Positions 17,965 through 27,763 of a DNA stretch of 64,000 nt are shown piece by piece (position 1 is the stretch's first letter; each line of letters begins with the position of its first letter). Below the pieces are notes generated by a model. The model saw only the letters and a list, made by a program, of their open reading frames with translations. It was not told the origin of the DNA and did no database searches. This DNA comes from Leeuwenhoekiella sp. MAR_2009_132 (GTDB taxonomy: Bacteria; Bacteroidota; Bacteroidia; Flavobacteriales; Flavobacteriaceae). The DNA lies in NCBI RefSeq assembly GCF_000687915.1, contig NZ_JHZY01000004.1, positions 1,932,001-1,996,000 of the forward strand, in the 5' to 3' direction. The position numbers were made by a program, and so were the translations under genes.

Positions 17965-18915
17965 TTAATTAATTGAGTCTTTAATTTTTTTTCTAGATGC
18001 TAATATTGAATCTTTTCTGCGTTGTCTTTCTTCTAAAATTTGCTGTCTGCGTTGCTCAGGGGTTAATCCGTCTGCACTTTTAACTCCATTAGGAGGTAAT
18101 CCCGGCGGGTTACCTGCATTTCTGGTACCGCTTCTGGCATCTCTAATAGAATCTTTTTTACGTTGACGCTCGTCTAATAACTGCTGGCGGCGATTGTCAA
18201 ATTCTTTTTGTTTTGCTGCCTGTACAGAATCACGTAGTGCTCTTCGTTCTTCAATTATGCGTTCGCGTTCAGATAACTTTGCAGCATCTTCTGCTTCTCT
18301 TGCTTCACGCTCTCTCACTTCCTCTAGATCTAAAGACTCATCACGTGCTAATTGCTCTCTGTCTGCTTTAGAATTTACCTGACTGCGTTTTGAAGAACGT
18401 TTTATACTTAATAAGACCTGATCACTAATGTCGTTACGTTTATCTGCATACAACATTACTAAATCTGCAGATTTATCAAAAACAAAATCATACTGTCTAT
18501 TAGCAGAAATTTCCTGAACCGCATTAAAAACCTGATCCTGTATAGGTTCAACTAAAACACTACGTTGTTTCATTAAGTCACCTTGGGGCCCAAATCTCTT
18601 TTGCTGATATTCTAAAATTTCGTTCTGAAGAAAACGTATTTCTTCTTCCCGTTCTTTTATAAGTTCTTGTGTTAATAGAACACGCTCATTTTCTAAAGCC
18701 GTCTTCATTAAATCAATTTCCTTATTGCGTTTTTCAATTTCATCTTTCCATCCTGCGACTTTAGAATCTAATTGGTTTTGAGCTTCTTGATATTCAGGAA
18801 CATTCTCTAGAATGTAATTCATATCAACATAACCTATGCGAATACTACGTTGTGCTTCTGCCAAGAATCCCGTAAATAATACGGTTAAGCTTAGTAAAAT
18901 AACGTTGTTTCTCAT
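17965..18915 (-). CDS. OmpH/Skp family protein with charged C-terminal extension
   Basis: 316 residues. Signal peptide (about 1-21), Skp core (about 24-170; IRIGYVDMNYILENVPEYQ, coiled-coil arm, YDFVFDKSADLVMLYAD) and then about 145 extra residues rich in Arg, Glu, Asp and Gln with repeated QQ(L/I)LEERQRRKDSI-type motifs (three copies near 240-310) broken by a Pro/Gly patch (NAGNPPGLPPNG). The extension looks disordered or coiled coil. Directly after bamA, before the shorter paralogue. The extension's purpose is unknown. Confidence 0.9.
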   Translation of the reverse strand: MRNNVILLSLTVLFTGFLAEAQRSIRIGYVDMNYILENVPEYQEAQNQLDSKVAGWKDEIEKRNKEIDLMKTALENERVLLTQELIKEREEEIRFLQNEILEYQQKRFGPQGDLMKQRSVLVEPIQDQVFNAVQEISANRQYDFVFDKSADLVMLYADKRNDISDQVLLSIKRSSKRSQVNSKADREQLARDESLDLEEVREREAREAEDAAKLSERERIIEERRALRDSVQAAKQKEFDNRRQQLLDERQRKKDSIRDARSGTRNAGNPPGLPPNGVKSADGLTPEQRRQQILEERQRRKDSILASRKKIKDSIN

Positions 18916-18948
18916 AGTTAAGAGTATATTAGAAAATATCGTGCCAAA

Positions 18949-21534
18949 TTAAAATTGTTGACCAATTATAAAGTGAGTTTCCCATCCGTTAGGGCCACCT
19001 ACTGTTCCTGGTATAGGATCAAACCCATAACCGAAATCAATACCTAGAAGACCAAACGCTGGCATATAAATACGTACACCGGCACCGGCAGATCTATTCA
19101 TTAAAAACGGATTGTAATCTTTAAAATTATCAAAAGATGATCCTGCTTCTCCAAACACTAAAGCATAAATAGATGCTGAAGGTTTTAAAGTTATCGGGTA
19201 ACGCAATTCAAATTCAAATTTATTAAAAACGGTAGCACCATCACTTGCATCCAGGCTAGAATTATCTACACGGTCCTGAGGAAGTACAGATTGATTAGGA
19301 TATCCTCGTAATCTAATTACTTCTCTACCATCAAGAGCAAAACCGCCAAGACCATCACCACCTAAGAAAAAGCGGTCAAAAGGAGGAATGCCTCTGTCGT
19401 TATTATAGGCTCCTAAGAAACCAAATTCAACTTTAGAACTTAATACTAATTTACCTACCAAAGAAGTAAACCATTGTCCTTCAAACTTAATTTTATAGTA
19501 CTCTAACCAGTTAAAACGCTCTTGGTCAATTTGTGATATTTCAGTTTGATCTGCAACAGGATCTAAAGAAGCACGGGTGTCGGCTAATTCTTTGTAATCT
19601 GTTCCATTCCAAAGCGAGTAAGGAGGTGTTAATTTTGCAGTTAAATTAAATTTAGATCCTGTACGTGGGAAAATAGGGTTAACATCACCTTCATTTCTAG
19701 AAATTCCTATTGTATATGCTAAATTTTCTGAAGAGCCATTACCAAAGGTAAATAGACCTACATTATAATTTCTTAAATCAAAATGTTGAAAGCTTATAGC
19801 ATGTGAAATCGTAAAGTAGTTATCAGGAACCTCAAGACGCTTAGCAAGCCCTATAGAACCACCGGTAATTAAGAATCTACTGTCTTTATCTGGTCGTGCA
19901 TTATTACCACCATTAAAGTTATAACGATACTGTATACTGTGCGAAAAGCTTAGTTGTAATTGTACCGGTTTTTTGCCACCTAACCACGGTTCAACAAGTG
20001 AAGCGCTATAAGTTTGATAGAAAGTACTGGCCTGAGCTCTTAAACTAAATTTCTGACCATCACCCATAGGTAAAGGTTGGTAGGCATCTTTATTAAATAA
20101 ATTCTGAATAGAAAAGTTATTGAAAGAAAGACCTAAGGTACCTACAAAACCACCACCACCATAACCACCTTGTAGTTCTATCTGGCTGGCTCCTTGCTCA
20201 ACTAAAGCGTAGTTAATATCAATAGTGCCGTCGTAAGGGTTTGCATTTAAAAACTGAGGATTTAATTGCTCAGGATCAAAGAAACCGGTCTGGCCTAATT
20301 CTCTGGTTGTTTGTAAAACGGCTGCTTGGCTATAGCGTTGACCAGGTCTGGTACGTAAATTACGGTAGATAACACGATCTTTAGTCTTGTCATTTCCTGT
20401 GATTGTAATACGGTCAAAATAAGCGAGCTTACCTTCTGTAATACGTATTTCAAAATCTATAGTATCGTTTTCTACATTTACTTCAACTGGGTTAATAGAA
20501 GAAAATAAATATCCGCTGTTTTTATACAAATTAGAAAGGTCATCTGCATTAGGATCGCCGTCTTTTGCGATACGCTCCTTAAGTAAAACACCATTGTAAA
20601 CATCACCTTTCTCAAGACCCAACTGGCGGGCAAGTTCACGATCTGAATACACAGTATTTCCTAAGAAATCAATGTCTCCTATGTAATATTTGTCACCTTC
20701 TTCAAGACTTATTTTCAATGTGATTAAATCTTCGCCACTGTGAATTAGAGTATCTGTAACAATACGTGCATCTCTGAACCCGTTTTCTTTGTATTTATCA
20801 ACAATTGCAACTTTGTCCTCGTCGTAGTTTTCAGAAATATATTTTGAACGTTTCCAGAAACGTATAAGGTTTTTCTGCTTCGTGTTTTTCATCTGCTTAC
20901 GCAGTTTAGCATCAGAAAGCTCCTCGTTTCCTATAAATTCAATGTCTTCGATTTTAACACGGTCACTAAGCTCTACGTTAACTAACATATCTACACGCTG
21001 TGACTCTGTAGTATCTTTAGTAGGTCTTGTTAGTATGGTTACTTTAGAATTTAAATATCCCTCTTTCTTATATTTATTTTCAATATAATACTTGGTTTTA
21101 GTTATTAAGTTTTCAGTAACCTTTGTTCCTTTATTAAGATCATTATCTTTTATAATGTCTTTTGTTTTCTTCTCTTTAATACCGGTTATTGTAACCTTAT
21201 TAAGCTCGGGAACTTCTTCAATCTCAAATTTGAGATCTACTTTATCACCATTAATAGTGGCATATAGATTTATATCACTAAAAAGATCTAAATCCCATAG
21301 TTTTTTAATGACATTACTAATACGATCGCCGGGAAGATATACAAGGTCTCCGCTTTTGAGACGCGTAAAGGCAATAACGGTTTGCTCGTTATACTGTTTT
21401 GCACCTACAACAGAGATAACCCCTATCTCGTATTGCTTACCATTAGAAACCGGTAAATCGTTTTGTGCTGTTGCTGTTGTAAAACTTATACAACTTAATA
21501 AGAAGGCCAAAATTAACCCTGTTTGTTTAGCCAT
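18949..21534 (-). CDS. bamA: Outer-membrane protein assembly factor BamA (Omp85)
   Basis: Central component of the outer-membrane beta-barrel insertion machine. About 861 residues from ATG at 21534; a start 11 residues further up would overlap uppS, and MAKQTGLILAFLLSC begins a proper signal peptide. POTRA domains occupy about 35-440 (repeated YxxGDI/VxxxG patterns), then the Omp85 barrel with the VRGY-like motif RLRGYPNQ (about 765) and a terminal phenylalanine. Neighbours uppS upstream and OmpH genes downstream are classic for the family. Confidence 0.95.
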   Translation of the reverse strand: MAKQTGLILAFLLSCISFTTATAQNDLPVSNGKQYEIGVISVVGAKQYNEQTVIAFTRLKSGDLVYLPGDRISNVIKKLWDLDLFSDINLYATINGDKVDLKFEIEEVPELNKVTITGIKEKKTKDIIKDNDLNKGTKVTENLITKTKYYIENKYKKEGYLNSKVTILTRPTKDTTESQRVDMLVNVELSDRVKIEDIEFIGNEELSDAKLRKQMKNTKQKNLIRFWKRSKYISENYDEDKVAIVDKYKENGFRDARIVTDTLIHSGEDLITLKISLEEGDKYYIGDIDFLGNTVYSDRELARQLGLEKGDVYNGVLLKERIAKDGDPNADDLSNLYKNSGYLFSSINPVEVNVENDTIDFEIRITEGKLAYFDRITITGNDKTKDRVIYRNLRTRPGQRYSQAAVLQTTRELGQTGFFDPEQLNPQFLNANPYDGTIDINYALVEQGASQIELQGGYGGGGFVGTLGLSFNNFSIQNLFNKDAYQPLPMGDGQKFSLRAQASTFYQTYSASLVEPWLGGKKPVQLQLSFSHSIQYRYNFNGGNNARPDKDSRFLITGGSIGLAKRLEVPDNYFTISHAISFQHFDLRNYNVGLFTFGNGSSENLAYTIGISRNEGDVNPIFPRTGSKFNLTAKLTPPYSLWNGTDYKELADTRASLDPVADQTEISQIDQERFNWLEYYKIKFEGQWFTSLVGKLVLSSKVEFGFLGAYNNDRGIPPFDRFFLGGDGLGGFALDGREVIRLRGYPNQSVLPQDRVDNSSLDASDGATVFNKFEFELRYPITLKPSASIYALVFGEAGSSFDNFKDYNPFLMNRSAGAGVRIYMPAFGLLGIDFGYGFDPIPGTVGGPNGWETHFIIGQQF

Positions 21535-21538
21535 CTGC

Positions 21539-22279
21539 TTAATTAATTTGCTCACTCGTCTTTCCAAATCGTCGTTCTCTTTTCTGATAATTATAAATTG
21601 CTTCGTACAGATGTTTTCTTGTGAAATCTGGCCAGAGCACTGGTGTAAAATAGAGCTCGGCGTAGGCTATCTGCCATAATAAAAAATTACTTATGCGTTG
21701 TTCACCGCTGGTGCGTATAAGTAAATCAACATCAGGCAAATCATGAGTGTACAAATGTTCCTTAATGACTGCCTCATTTATTAAATGTGGCGAAATTAGG
21801 TTATTTTTAACTTTAAGACTTATTTCCTGCACTGTTTTTATGAGTTCCTCCCTAGAGCCATAGCTGAGTGCAAGCGTTAATCGTAATCTTGAATTATTTT
21901 TAGTTTTTTCTATAACCTCGGTTAATTCACGTTGAGCTTTATCAGGTAAACTAGATAAATTTCCTATTGCGTGAAGAGATATGTTGTTGTCCTGAAGTGT
22001 TTTAATTTCCTTCTTTAAGGAGGAAACTAAAAGCTTCATCAAGGTGTCTACTTCGAGTTTTGGACGATTCCAGTTTTCTGTTGAGAAAGCATAGAGTGTT
22101 ACGCAAGGAACACCAAGTTCTGCACAAGCCTCAATGGTTTCTTTAACCGCCTTTGTGCCTTTCTGGTGACCTTTAACACGTAATAATCCCTGGTTTTTAG
22201 CCCAACGACCATTACCATCCATAATCACAGCGATGTGTTGGGGTAGTTTATCGTGATTTATTTCGTCTAAAAAATCCAT
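21539..22279 (-). CDS. uppS: Isoprenyl transferase (undecaprenyl diphosphate synthase type)
   Basis: Cis-prenyltransferase making the lipid carrier of cell-wall synthesis. 246 residues. The catalytic motif HIAVIMDGNGRWA (about 15-27, D21) and the C-terminal LLIRTSGEQRISNFLLWQ with AYAELYF are diagnostic. Its stop lies four bases ahead of the bamA start. Cytoplasmic, membrane-associated. Confidence 0.95.
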   Translation of the reverse strand: MDFLDEINHDKLPQHIAVIMDGNGRWAKNQGLLRVKGHQKGTKAVKETIEACAELGVPCVTLYAFSTENWNRPKLEVDTLMKLLVSSLKKEIKTLQDNNISLHAIGNLSSLPDKAQRELTEVIEKTKNNSRLRLTLALSYGSREELIKTVQEISLKVKNNLISPHLINEAVIKEHLYTHDLPDVDLLIRTSGEQRISNFLLWQIAYAELYFTPVLWPDFTRKHLYEAIYNYQKRERRFGKTSEQIN

Positions 22280-22288
22280 TATATATAC

Positions 22289-22978
22289 TTAAAAGCCGCA
22301 ATAACACGGCTGCCTTCCAAAGGTATAGGTTACTGTAAAACCTGTAAACATATACCAATCTTTATTATTTATGTTACCAAAATAATTAATGTTATCACCA
22401 TCACCGGGATAGCTTCCATCTAAATTATCTGTAAAGGTATAGCGCGCTCCTACTTCTGCAGCAACTACTATAGATGTTGTCACTAATGCCTTAAACCCGA
22501 TAACCATTGGGATTGCAATATTTCCTTCAGAACCTATATTAACCAGTGCATTTTGATCTGGGTCTAAGGCAAAATTGTCGTGGTAAAAGTAAGTAAAACC
22601 GCTATATAAATAAGGAGTAGCAGGTTTACTGAAACTTTTATGCATATCAAACTCCCAGAACGTGTATTCTATACCTAAAGAAGCTTCAATAAATGTAGAG
22701 TTAAATTCATAATCGCGCTGTTGCCTTCTTGCGTCATCACTATCGCTATCTGCAGCTTCTAAATTTGCAACCACGACACTGGCTCTAAATGCGTGACGCG
22801 GACTACGATTCCATTTTGCAATACCACCTATGAAAGGGGCGTTAGGAGCTATGTAATTTGATTTTCCTACATCACCTATAAAATTAGTACCCCCGCCATA
22901 CAAACCTATTTCATAGGTCTGGGCCTCAACAGCTAGGTGACAGAGCAAAGCAATTAGTAAAATTGATAAATACCGCAT
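22289..22978 (-). CDS. DUF6089 family outer-membrane beta-barrel protein
   Basis: 229 residues from ATG at 22978 (signal peptide MRYLSILLIALLCHLAVEAQ); a reading 16 residues longer puts Cys-rich sequence before the signal and is rejected. Eight-strand-like barrel with YEIGLYGGGTNFIGDVG at the start and GFTVTYTFGRQPCYCGF at the end. Common in Bacteroidetes between nadK and uppS/bamA. Function unknown; probably structural or in outer-membrane biogenesis. Confidence 0.85.
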   Translation of the reverse strand: MRYLSILLIALLCHLAVEAQTYEIGLYGGGTNFIGDVGKSNYIAPNAPFIGGIAKWNRSPRHAFRASVVVANLEAADSDSDDARRQQRDYEFNSTFIEASLGIEYTFWEFDMHKSFSKPATPYLYSGFTYFYHDNFALDPDQNALVNIGSEGNIAIPMVIGFKALVTTSIVVAAEVGARYTFTDNLDGSYPGDGDNINYFGNINNKDWYMFTGFTVTYTFGRQPCYCGF

Positions 22979-23074
22979 AGGTTTTAAAAGTTTGCAAATA
23001 TAGCAATATTGTTTACGCAGACTCAAAATGATTCTGTAGTCTTTTGGTAAACAAGATAAGAGCGTTTTTATTGC

Positions 23075-23959
23075 CTAGTTGCGCTTGTCTTCACCCCAAA
23101 GTAGTTTTTTTCTGAGGGTGGTTAAGAACGTGTCTTCTTCTAGAAGTACCAGCTTAATTTTGAATGGTGCTTTGGTAAGTGTGATTTCTGTTTCAATAGG
23201 GAGTGTGGCTATTCTCGAATCTAACGATACAAGGTGCTCGTGTTCTCTACCACTTACTATTAATTTTATCTCGGTTTCGTCAGGAACTACAATGGGTCTT
23301 GCATTTAAATTGTGTGGTGCTATAGGTGTTATGATAAAACTAGAAGTCATAGGGGTAATAACCGGCCCACCGCAACTTAAAGAATAACCTGTAGAACCTG
23401 TAGGTGTAGAAATGATTAAACCGTCTGCCCAGTAATTTGTTAATTTCTCTCCGTTTAGATAAGTGTCTACAGAAATCATAGATGTTGAGTTCTTTCGGCT
23501 TACGGTTACTTCGTTTAGAGCAAAGTTTAACTCTTCAAAGTTTTCATTAGGGCTGGCAGTTTTGATCGCTATTAGCGAGCGTTCAGAAATACTATAGTTA
23601 TTTTTCAGTATTTCTTCAACAGAACTTACCAGTTTTTCTTTTTGAACAGTAGCTAGAAATCCTAATCGTCCTGTATTAATACCTACTATAGGTATGTTTA
23701 AATCGCGCACATAGGTAACGGTTTGCAGTATAGTACCATCACCACCTATGCTAAAAAACAAATCGTAGCTTGTATCTAGCTCTTCAAAAGTGCTAAAGTG
23801 TGAATATGTTTTATTAATGTCGTCATTCTCGTGAATAAGACGCAAAAAGTTTTCTTCAATAATAACTTCGACACCTTTCTGATCTAGCAGATCGAGTAAC
23901 TGTTGTACATAATGTCCTGAATTCTCGTGGTAAAATTGACCGTAGATACCTACTTTCAT
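23075..23959 (-). CDS. nadK: NAD kinase
   Basis: Phosphorylates NAD to NADP. About 294 residues from ATG at 23959. The motif SIGGDGTILQ (about 67-76), NTGRLGFLA and the later SLSCGGPVI (in the YSLSCGGP glycine-rich segment) are all present. Cytoplasmic. Between the CBS-domain gene and DUF6089 on the same transcript. Confidence 0.95.
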   Translation of the reverse strand: MKVGIYGQFYHENSGHYVQQLLDLLDQKGVEVIIEENFLRLIHENDDINKTYSHFSTFEELDTSYDLFFSIGGDGTILQTVTYVRDLNIPIVGINTGRLGFLATVQKEKLVSSVEEILKNNYSISERSLIAIKTASPNENFEELNFALNEVTVSRKNSTSMISVDTYLNGEKLTNYWADGLIISTPTGSTGYSLSCGGPVITPMTSSFIITPIAPHNLNARPIVVPDETEIKLIVSGREHEHLVSLDSRIATLPIETEITLTKAPFKIKLVLLEEDTFLTTLRKKLLWGEDKRN

Positions 23960-23976
23960 ATGGGGCAAGTTTAAAC

Positions 23977-24639
23977 TTATATGTTTAGGTACTTTTCAAG
24001 GTATTGAGAGCGTTCCCTCAAATCTTTTATAAAGGCATCTTCCTGATGTTCTGAAATTACCACATAGCCATAGCGTCTAAATGCTTGAAGAATGGTATTA
24101 AAACTAGTATTGCCTCCTATCTTGATTGATATTTGAGCAACCTCGTTTTTGATTTTTGAAATAAAAGCTCCTAATACTTTACCATCATTGCTTTCAACAA
24201 TTTGGCTTATTTCGCTAAAACTATAATCGTGAATACCGTGTTCAATAACAAGAATGCTTCCGGGTTCATTTAAAAAAGGAGTGTTGTTGAAATAGGTCAT
24301 CACATCTGCCAGCTCATAATATCCAAGATAAGCTCTCGTAGTTTCATCAAGAACAGGCATTAAATTCGTGTTATTTTGAGCAAAAGCTTCTAAAACATTA
24401 AGCCAGTTTGTATCTGTGCGCACAAAAAAGATTTCATACATATGTGCATTGTCTGCTATAACCCCATCAGCCTCGTGGCAATGTACATCATTTTCATTGA
24501 GGCATCCTACGTAAACACCTTCTCTAGTAATAGGTACGTGTGAATAGGTAGTTTGGCTAAAGAGTTCTTGCGCATCTCCCATAAGAAGGCGCTCATCTAT
24601 AGGGTCTATATCTTTTATTATGAAGTCTGTTATTTTCAT
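23977..24639 (-). CDS. CBS-domain protein
   Basis: 220 residues with two CBS motifs (about 8-65 with FSQTTYSHVPITREGVYVG, and about 70-130 with NNTNLMPVLDETTRAYLGYY) and a C-terminal ACT-like region (about 140-220, SILVIEHGIHDYSFSEISQIVES). CBS pairs bind adenosine nucleotides; the target here is unknown. It is the first gene of the operon leading to nadK, uppS and bamA. Confidence 0.85.
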   Translation of the reverse strand: MKITDFIIKDIDPIDERLLMGDAQELFSQTTYSHVPITREGVYVGCLNENDVHCHEADGVIADNAHMYEIFFVRTDTNWLNVLEAFAQNNTNLMPVLDETTRAYLGYYELADVMTYFNNTPFLNEPGSILVIEHGIHDYSFSEISQIVESNDGKVLGAFISKIKNEVAQISIKIGGNTSFNTILQAFRRYGYVVISEHQEDAFIKDLRERSQYLEKYLNI

Positions 24640-24698
24640 AGCTTAGGCTAAATGCAATTTAATTAAAAAAAAGTAAGGTGTTAGGCTGTGCTACTTCG

Positions 24699-24718
24699 TA
24701 TTTTTGCAAGCAAAGTTA
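24699..24718. promoter_or_regulatory. Divergent -7 elements between pdxJ and the CBS operon
   Basis: TATTTTTG at 24699-24706 on the plus strand and TAACTTTG on the minus strand (24718-24711, read as CAAAGTTA on the plus) both fit TAnnTTTG. The plus element supports pdxJ starting at 24730. The -33 boxes are weak (spacing about 15 bases). Confidence 0.5.
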
Positions 24719-24729
24719 CAATTATTGAA

Positions 24730-25443
24730 ATGACAAAATTAAGTGTAAATGTTAATAAGATAGCCACTTTGCGTAACGCAAGAGGCGGTGATGTTCCTAA
24801 CCTTATTAAAACCGTCAAAGATATAGAAGGGTTCGGCGCACAGGGTATTACGATTCACCCGCGGCCAGACGAGCGACACATACGGTATCAGGATGCTCGT
24901 GATTTAAAAAATGTGGTTAAGACAGAACTTAATATTGAAGGAAACCCGGTAGAAAAGTTTATTAACCTCGTGTTAGAGGTGCGTCCAGATCAGGTAACAC
25001 TTGTGCCAGATTCTGTAGATGCAATTACCTCAAATGCCGGTTGGGATACTGTAAAAAATAAGATTTTTCTGAAGGAAGTTATAGACGAATTTAGGCGTAA
25101 CGGAATACGAACGTCGATATTTGTAGATCCTATTCCTAAAATGATTGAAGGAGCAAAGCTTACAGGTACAGACCGTATAGAGTTGTATACTGAAGATTTT
25201 GCGACACAATTTAAAAACGGACAGTTAAGCGCGGTTAAGCCTTATGTTGAGGCCGCTTTACTTGCTCAGGATTTAAATTTAGGTTTAAATGCGGGACACG
25301 ATTTATCATTAGATAACATTCAGTTTTTTGCAGATAGTATACCAGATTTACTAGAGGTTTCTATAGGGCATGCATTAATTGCTGAAGCGCTTTATAATGG
25401 TTTAGAACAAACTATTAAATCCTATTTAAAAGCATTGTCATAG
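24730..25443 (+). CDS. pdxJ: Pyridoxine 5'-phosphate synthase
   Basis: Condenses 1-deoxy-xylulose 5-phosphate with 3-amino-2-oxopropyl phosphate in vitamin B6 synthesis. 237 residues from ATG at 24730; the open frame extends 14 codons further left through the promoter. [29 protein letters not shown] (catalytic His), TLVPD and [12 protein letters not shown] all match PdxJ. It abuts the esterase gene: TAG then ATG without a gap. Confidence 0.95.
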   Translation: MTKLSVNVNKIATLRNARGGDVPNLIKTVKDIEGFGAQGITIHPRPDERHIRYQDARDLKNVVKTELNIEGNPVEKFINLVLEVRPDQVTLVPDSVDAITSNAGWDTVKNKIFLKEVIDEFRRNGIRTSIFVDPIPKMIEGAKLTGTDRIELYTEDFATQFKNGQLSAVKPYVEAALLAQDLNLGLNAGHDLSLDNIQFFADSIPDLLEVSIGHALIAEALYNGLEQTIKSYLKALS

Positions 25444-26214
25444 ATGATTTTACACAGTAATATTTCTGGAGAAGGTAAGGCTTTGGTTATTCTACACGGT
25501 TTTCTGGGTATGGGAGATAATTGGAAAACACTAGCTGGTCAATTTGCAGATTCGGGTTACGAGATGCATTTAGTTGACCAGCGCAATCACGGCAGAAGCT
25601 TTCACAGTACTGTTTTTAATTATGAAGCGCTTGCGGAAGATTTAAAAGCATACTGTGATGATAAAGGGTTGACAAAAATTATTCTTTTAGGGCATTCTAT
25701 GGGCGGTAAAACTGCCATGTTGTTTGCTATGCGTTATCCAGAACTAATAGATAAATTAATAATTGCAGATATAGGTCCTAAAGAATACCCACAGCATCAT
25801 CAACAAATTCTCGAAGGTTTACAGGCACTGTCAGCTAGTTCTGAAGCTAGATCTTCACGTGGTGATGCAGATACTTTTTTAGAGGCCTATATTTCAGACT
25901 GGGGTACGCGCCAGTTTTTATTGAAAAATTTATACTGGCAAAAAGATAAAACACTTGCTTTACGTGTAAATCTTCCGGTTTTGGTAAATGAAATAGAGGC
26001 AATAGGTGAAGCACTTCCTACGCAAACTATATTTGAAGGTGATACGCTTTTCTTAAAAGGAATGAAATCAAATTATATTACCGAAAGTGATGAGAATTTA
26101 ATACACGCTCATTTTCCTAATGCTGAAATTATAGGTATTAAAGATGCCGGTCACTGGTTGCACGCAGAAAATCCCGAAGATTTTTACGACGCAGTCTTAA
26201 AATTTTTAAATTAG
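25444..26214 (+). CDS. Alpha/beta hydrolase (YbfF-like esterase)
   Basis: 256 residues, cytoplasmic. Oxyanion segment LHGFLGMGDNW, nucleophile elbow LGHSMGGKTAM (Ser about 92), and catalytic His in DAGHWLHAENP near the C-terminus. HxxDxRNHGRS matches the YbfF/ABHD11 esterase group. Starts the base after the pdxJ stop. The substrate is unknown; small acyl esters are likely. Confidence 0.9.
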   Translation: MILHSNISGEGKALVILHGFLGMGDNWKTLAGQFADSGYEMHLVDQRNHGRSFHSTVFNYEALAEDLKAYCDDKGLTKIILLGHSMGGKTAMLFAMRYPELIDKLIIADIGPKEYPQHHQQILEGLQALSASSEARSSRGDADTFLEAYISDWGTRQFLLKNLYWQKDKTLALRVNLPVLVNEIEAIGEALPTQTIFEGDTLFLKGMKSNYITESDENLIHAHFPNAEIIGIKDAGHWLHAENPEDFYDAVLKFLN

Positions 26215-26518
26215 GAAGACTAGATACGTAGAACGATTTTTTGCCAATGATTTGTTATTTTATCGAATAGTAGGATTGATTTTAGTCCTATTCTCAATGG
26301 CGTTTTGTAATTTTTAATTGAGAATGAAAATTTTATACGGTTAAGATTAATAAATTATTAAGAATAGTTATTACAACTCCCGAATTTTTCATAAAATTGC
26401 TTTCTCATATTTATTATGCATACATAATAAATATCGTGATAAACCTGCTTAAAATTTATAAGATTCCTAATTTTAAGCGTTCAAAATTTAGATTTTAATT
26501 TTTAAACCCCTTTAAAGC
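26215..26518. other. 304-base gap before the FadL gene
   Basis: AT-rich with no credible gene. The inverted repeat ATTCTCAAT (26290-26298) with ATTGAGAAT (26317-26325) and an 18-base loop is a possible weak terminator of the esterase transcript or a 5' structure for the FadL transcript. No good TAnnTTTG promoter was found. Confidence 0.5.
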
Positions 26519-27754
26519 ATGAAGAAAATTTTATTTACGTCTTTATTCTTGTTCTCTTTCGCTACAACGTTTGCGGGAGGCTATAGAGTAGGACTTCAAG
26601 GGCAAAGAGCTCTTGCGATGGGTCACACGGGTGTGGCTTATGTAAACAGTGCTGAGATTGCATTTTTCAATCCGGCAGGTTTAGTATATTTAGAAAATAA
26701 GATAAATGTTTCAGCCGGTGGTTTTGGCGTTTTTTCTGATGTAGCCTGGCAAAACACAAGTACGGGTCAATATTCTAGTACAGATAGCCCGGCAGGGACT
26801 CCTTTTTACTTATATGGTTCGTATGCGTTAAATGAAAGACTCAGTTTAGGTCTTGCAATTTATACACCTTACGGTAGTGGGGTAGAATGGCCTACAGACT
26901 GGGCGGGATCACACTTGGTTAATAATATTGATCTTGCTGCAATATACATTCAGCCTTTAGTTTCCTTTAAAATTAGTGATAAATTTAGTGTAGGTGGTGG
27001 TCCTATCTTTGTTACCGGTAGCGTTAACTTCAATAGAAATGCAGATAGAACATTAACAGATTTAGAAGGAAACCGATCTAATATAACCGTTGACGATTCT
27101 GGTGTTACTAACTGGGGCTGGTCTGTAGGAGCAATGTTTAATGTATCTGATAACTTTACGCTAGGTGCAAATTACCGTTCAGAAATCATATTAGAATCTA
27201 CTGAAGGAACTGCAACATTTGCAAACTTCCCAGACTCTCCTTTAGTGCCTGCTAATGGTGATACAAGTTTCACAGCTTCGCTGCCACTTCCTGCAGAGTT
27301 AACAGTTGGTGCAACTTACGAGCGCGAAAAATGGGCGTTCAACGTAGATTATACTCGTACCTATTGGGATGTTTATGAAGATCTTGATATTGTTTTTGGT
27401 AATGGTCGCGAGTCTATAAATCCACGGAATTATAAAAATTCATCATTGTACAAATTTGGAGTAGCGTATGAAGCAAGCGAAAAATTCTCGTTAAGAGCTG
27501 GTTATTATTTTGATGAGTCACCAGTGCGTTCTGGTTATTTTGCTCCAGAAACTCCTCGTAATGATGGTAACGGATTTACTGCCGGACTTTCTTATCAGGT
27601 TTCTAATAGCTTTGCAATAGATGCATCTTTCTTATATCTGCGTTTTAAAGAAATTGATGAATCCTACGATTATGTAAGTGATGGTTCTTCTTTTGGAGGT
27701 ACTTATAAATCAAGTGCATTTGTTCCTGGGATTGGTTTAACATATAAAATGTAA
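26519..27754 (+). CDS. OmpP1/FadL/TodX family outer-membrane transporter
   Basis: 411 residues: signal peptide (about 1-19), then the FadL start GGYRVGLQGQRALAMGHTGVAY with NPAGLVYL, the typical plug region, and about fourteen barrel strands ending GIGLTYKM. Carries hydrophobic compounds such as fatty acids through the outer membrane. The next gene, a GDSL esterase lipoprotein, starts nine bases later; together they could act on exogenous lipids (inference). Confidence 0.92.
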   Translation: MKKILFTSLFLFSFATTFAGGYRVGLQGQRALAMGHTGVAYVNSAEIAFFNPAGLVYLENKINVSAGGFGVFSDVAWQNTSTGQYSSTDSPAGTPFYLYGSYALNERLSLGLAIYTPYGSGVEWPTDWAGSHLVNNIDLAAIYIQPLVSFKISDKFSVGGGPIFVTGSVNFNRNADRTLTDLEGNRSNITVDDSGVTNWGWSVGAMFNVSDNFTLGANYRSEIILESTEGTATFANFPDSPLVPANGDTSFTASLPLPAELTVGATYEREKWAFNVDYTRTYWDVYEDLDIVFGNGRESINPRNYKNSSLYKFGVAYEASEKFSLRAGYYFDESPVRSGYFAPETPRNDGNGFTAGLSYQVSNSFAIDASFLYLRFKEIDESYDYVSDGSSFGGTYKSSAFVPGIGLTYKM

Positions 27755-27763
27755 AAAATAGAA

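Noticed and set aside
21535..21567. Upstream ATG for bamA
   Set aside because: Would overlap uppS by 29 bases and puts a basic stretch ahead of the signal peptide; ATG 21534 gives a clean leader.
22979..23026. Longer N-terminus for the DUF6089 protein
   Set aside because: Adds a Cys-rich stretch before an obvious signal peptide; the ATG at 22978 is the better start.
26215..26518. Small RNA or riboswitch in the largest gap
   Set aside because: One weak inverted repeat, no conserved aptamer pattern recognised and no promoter element.
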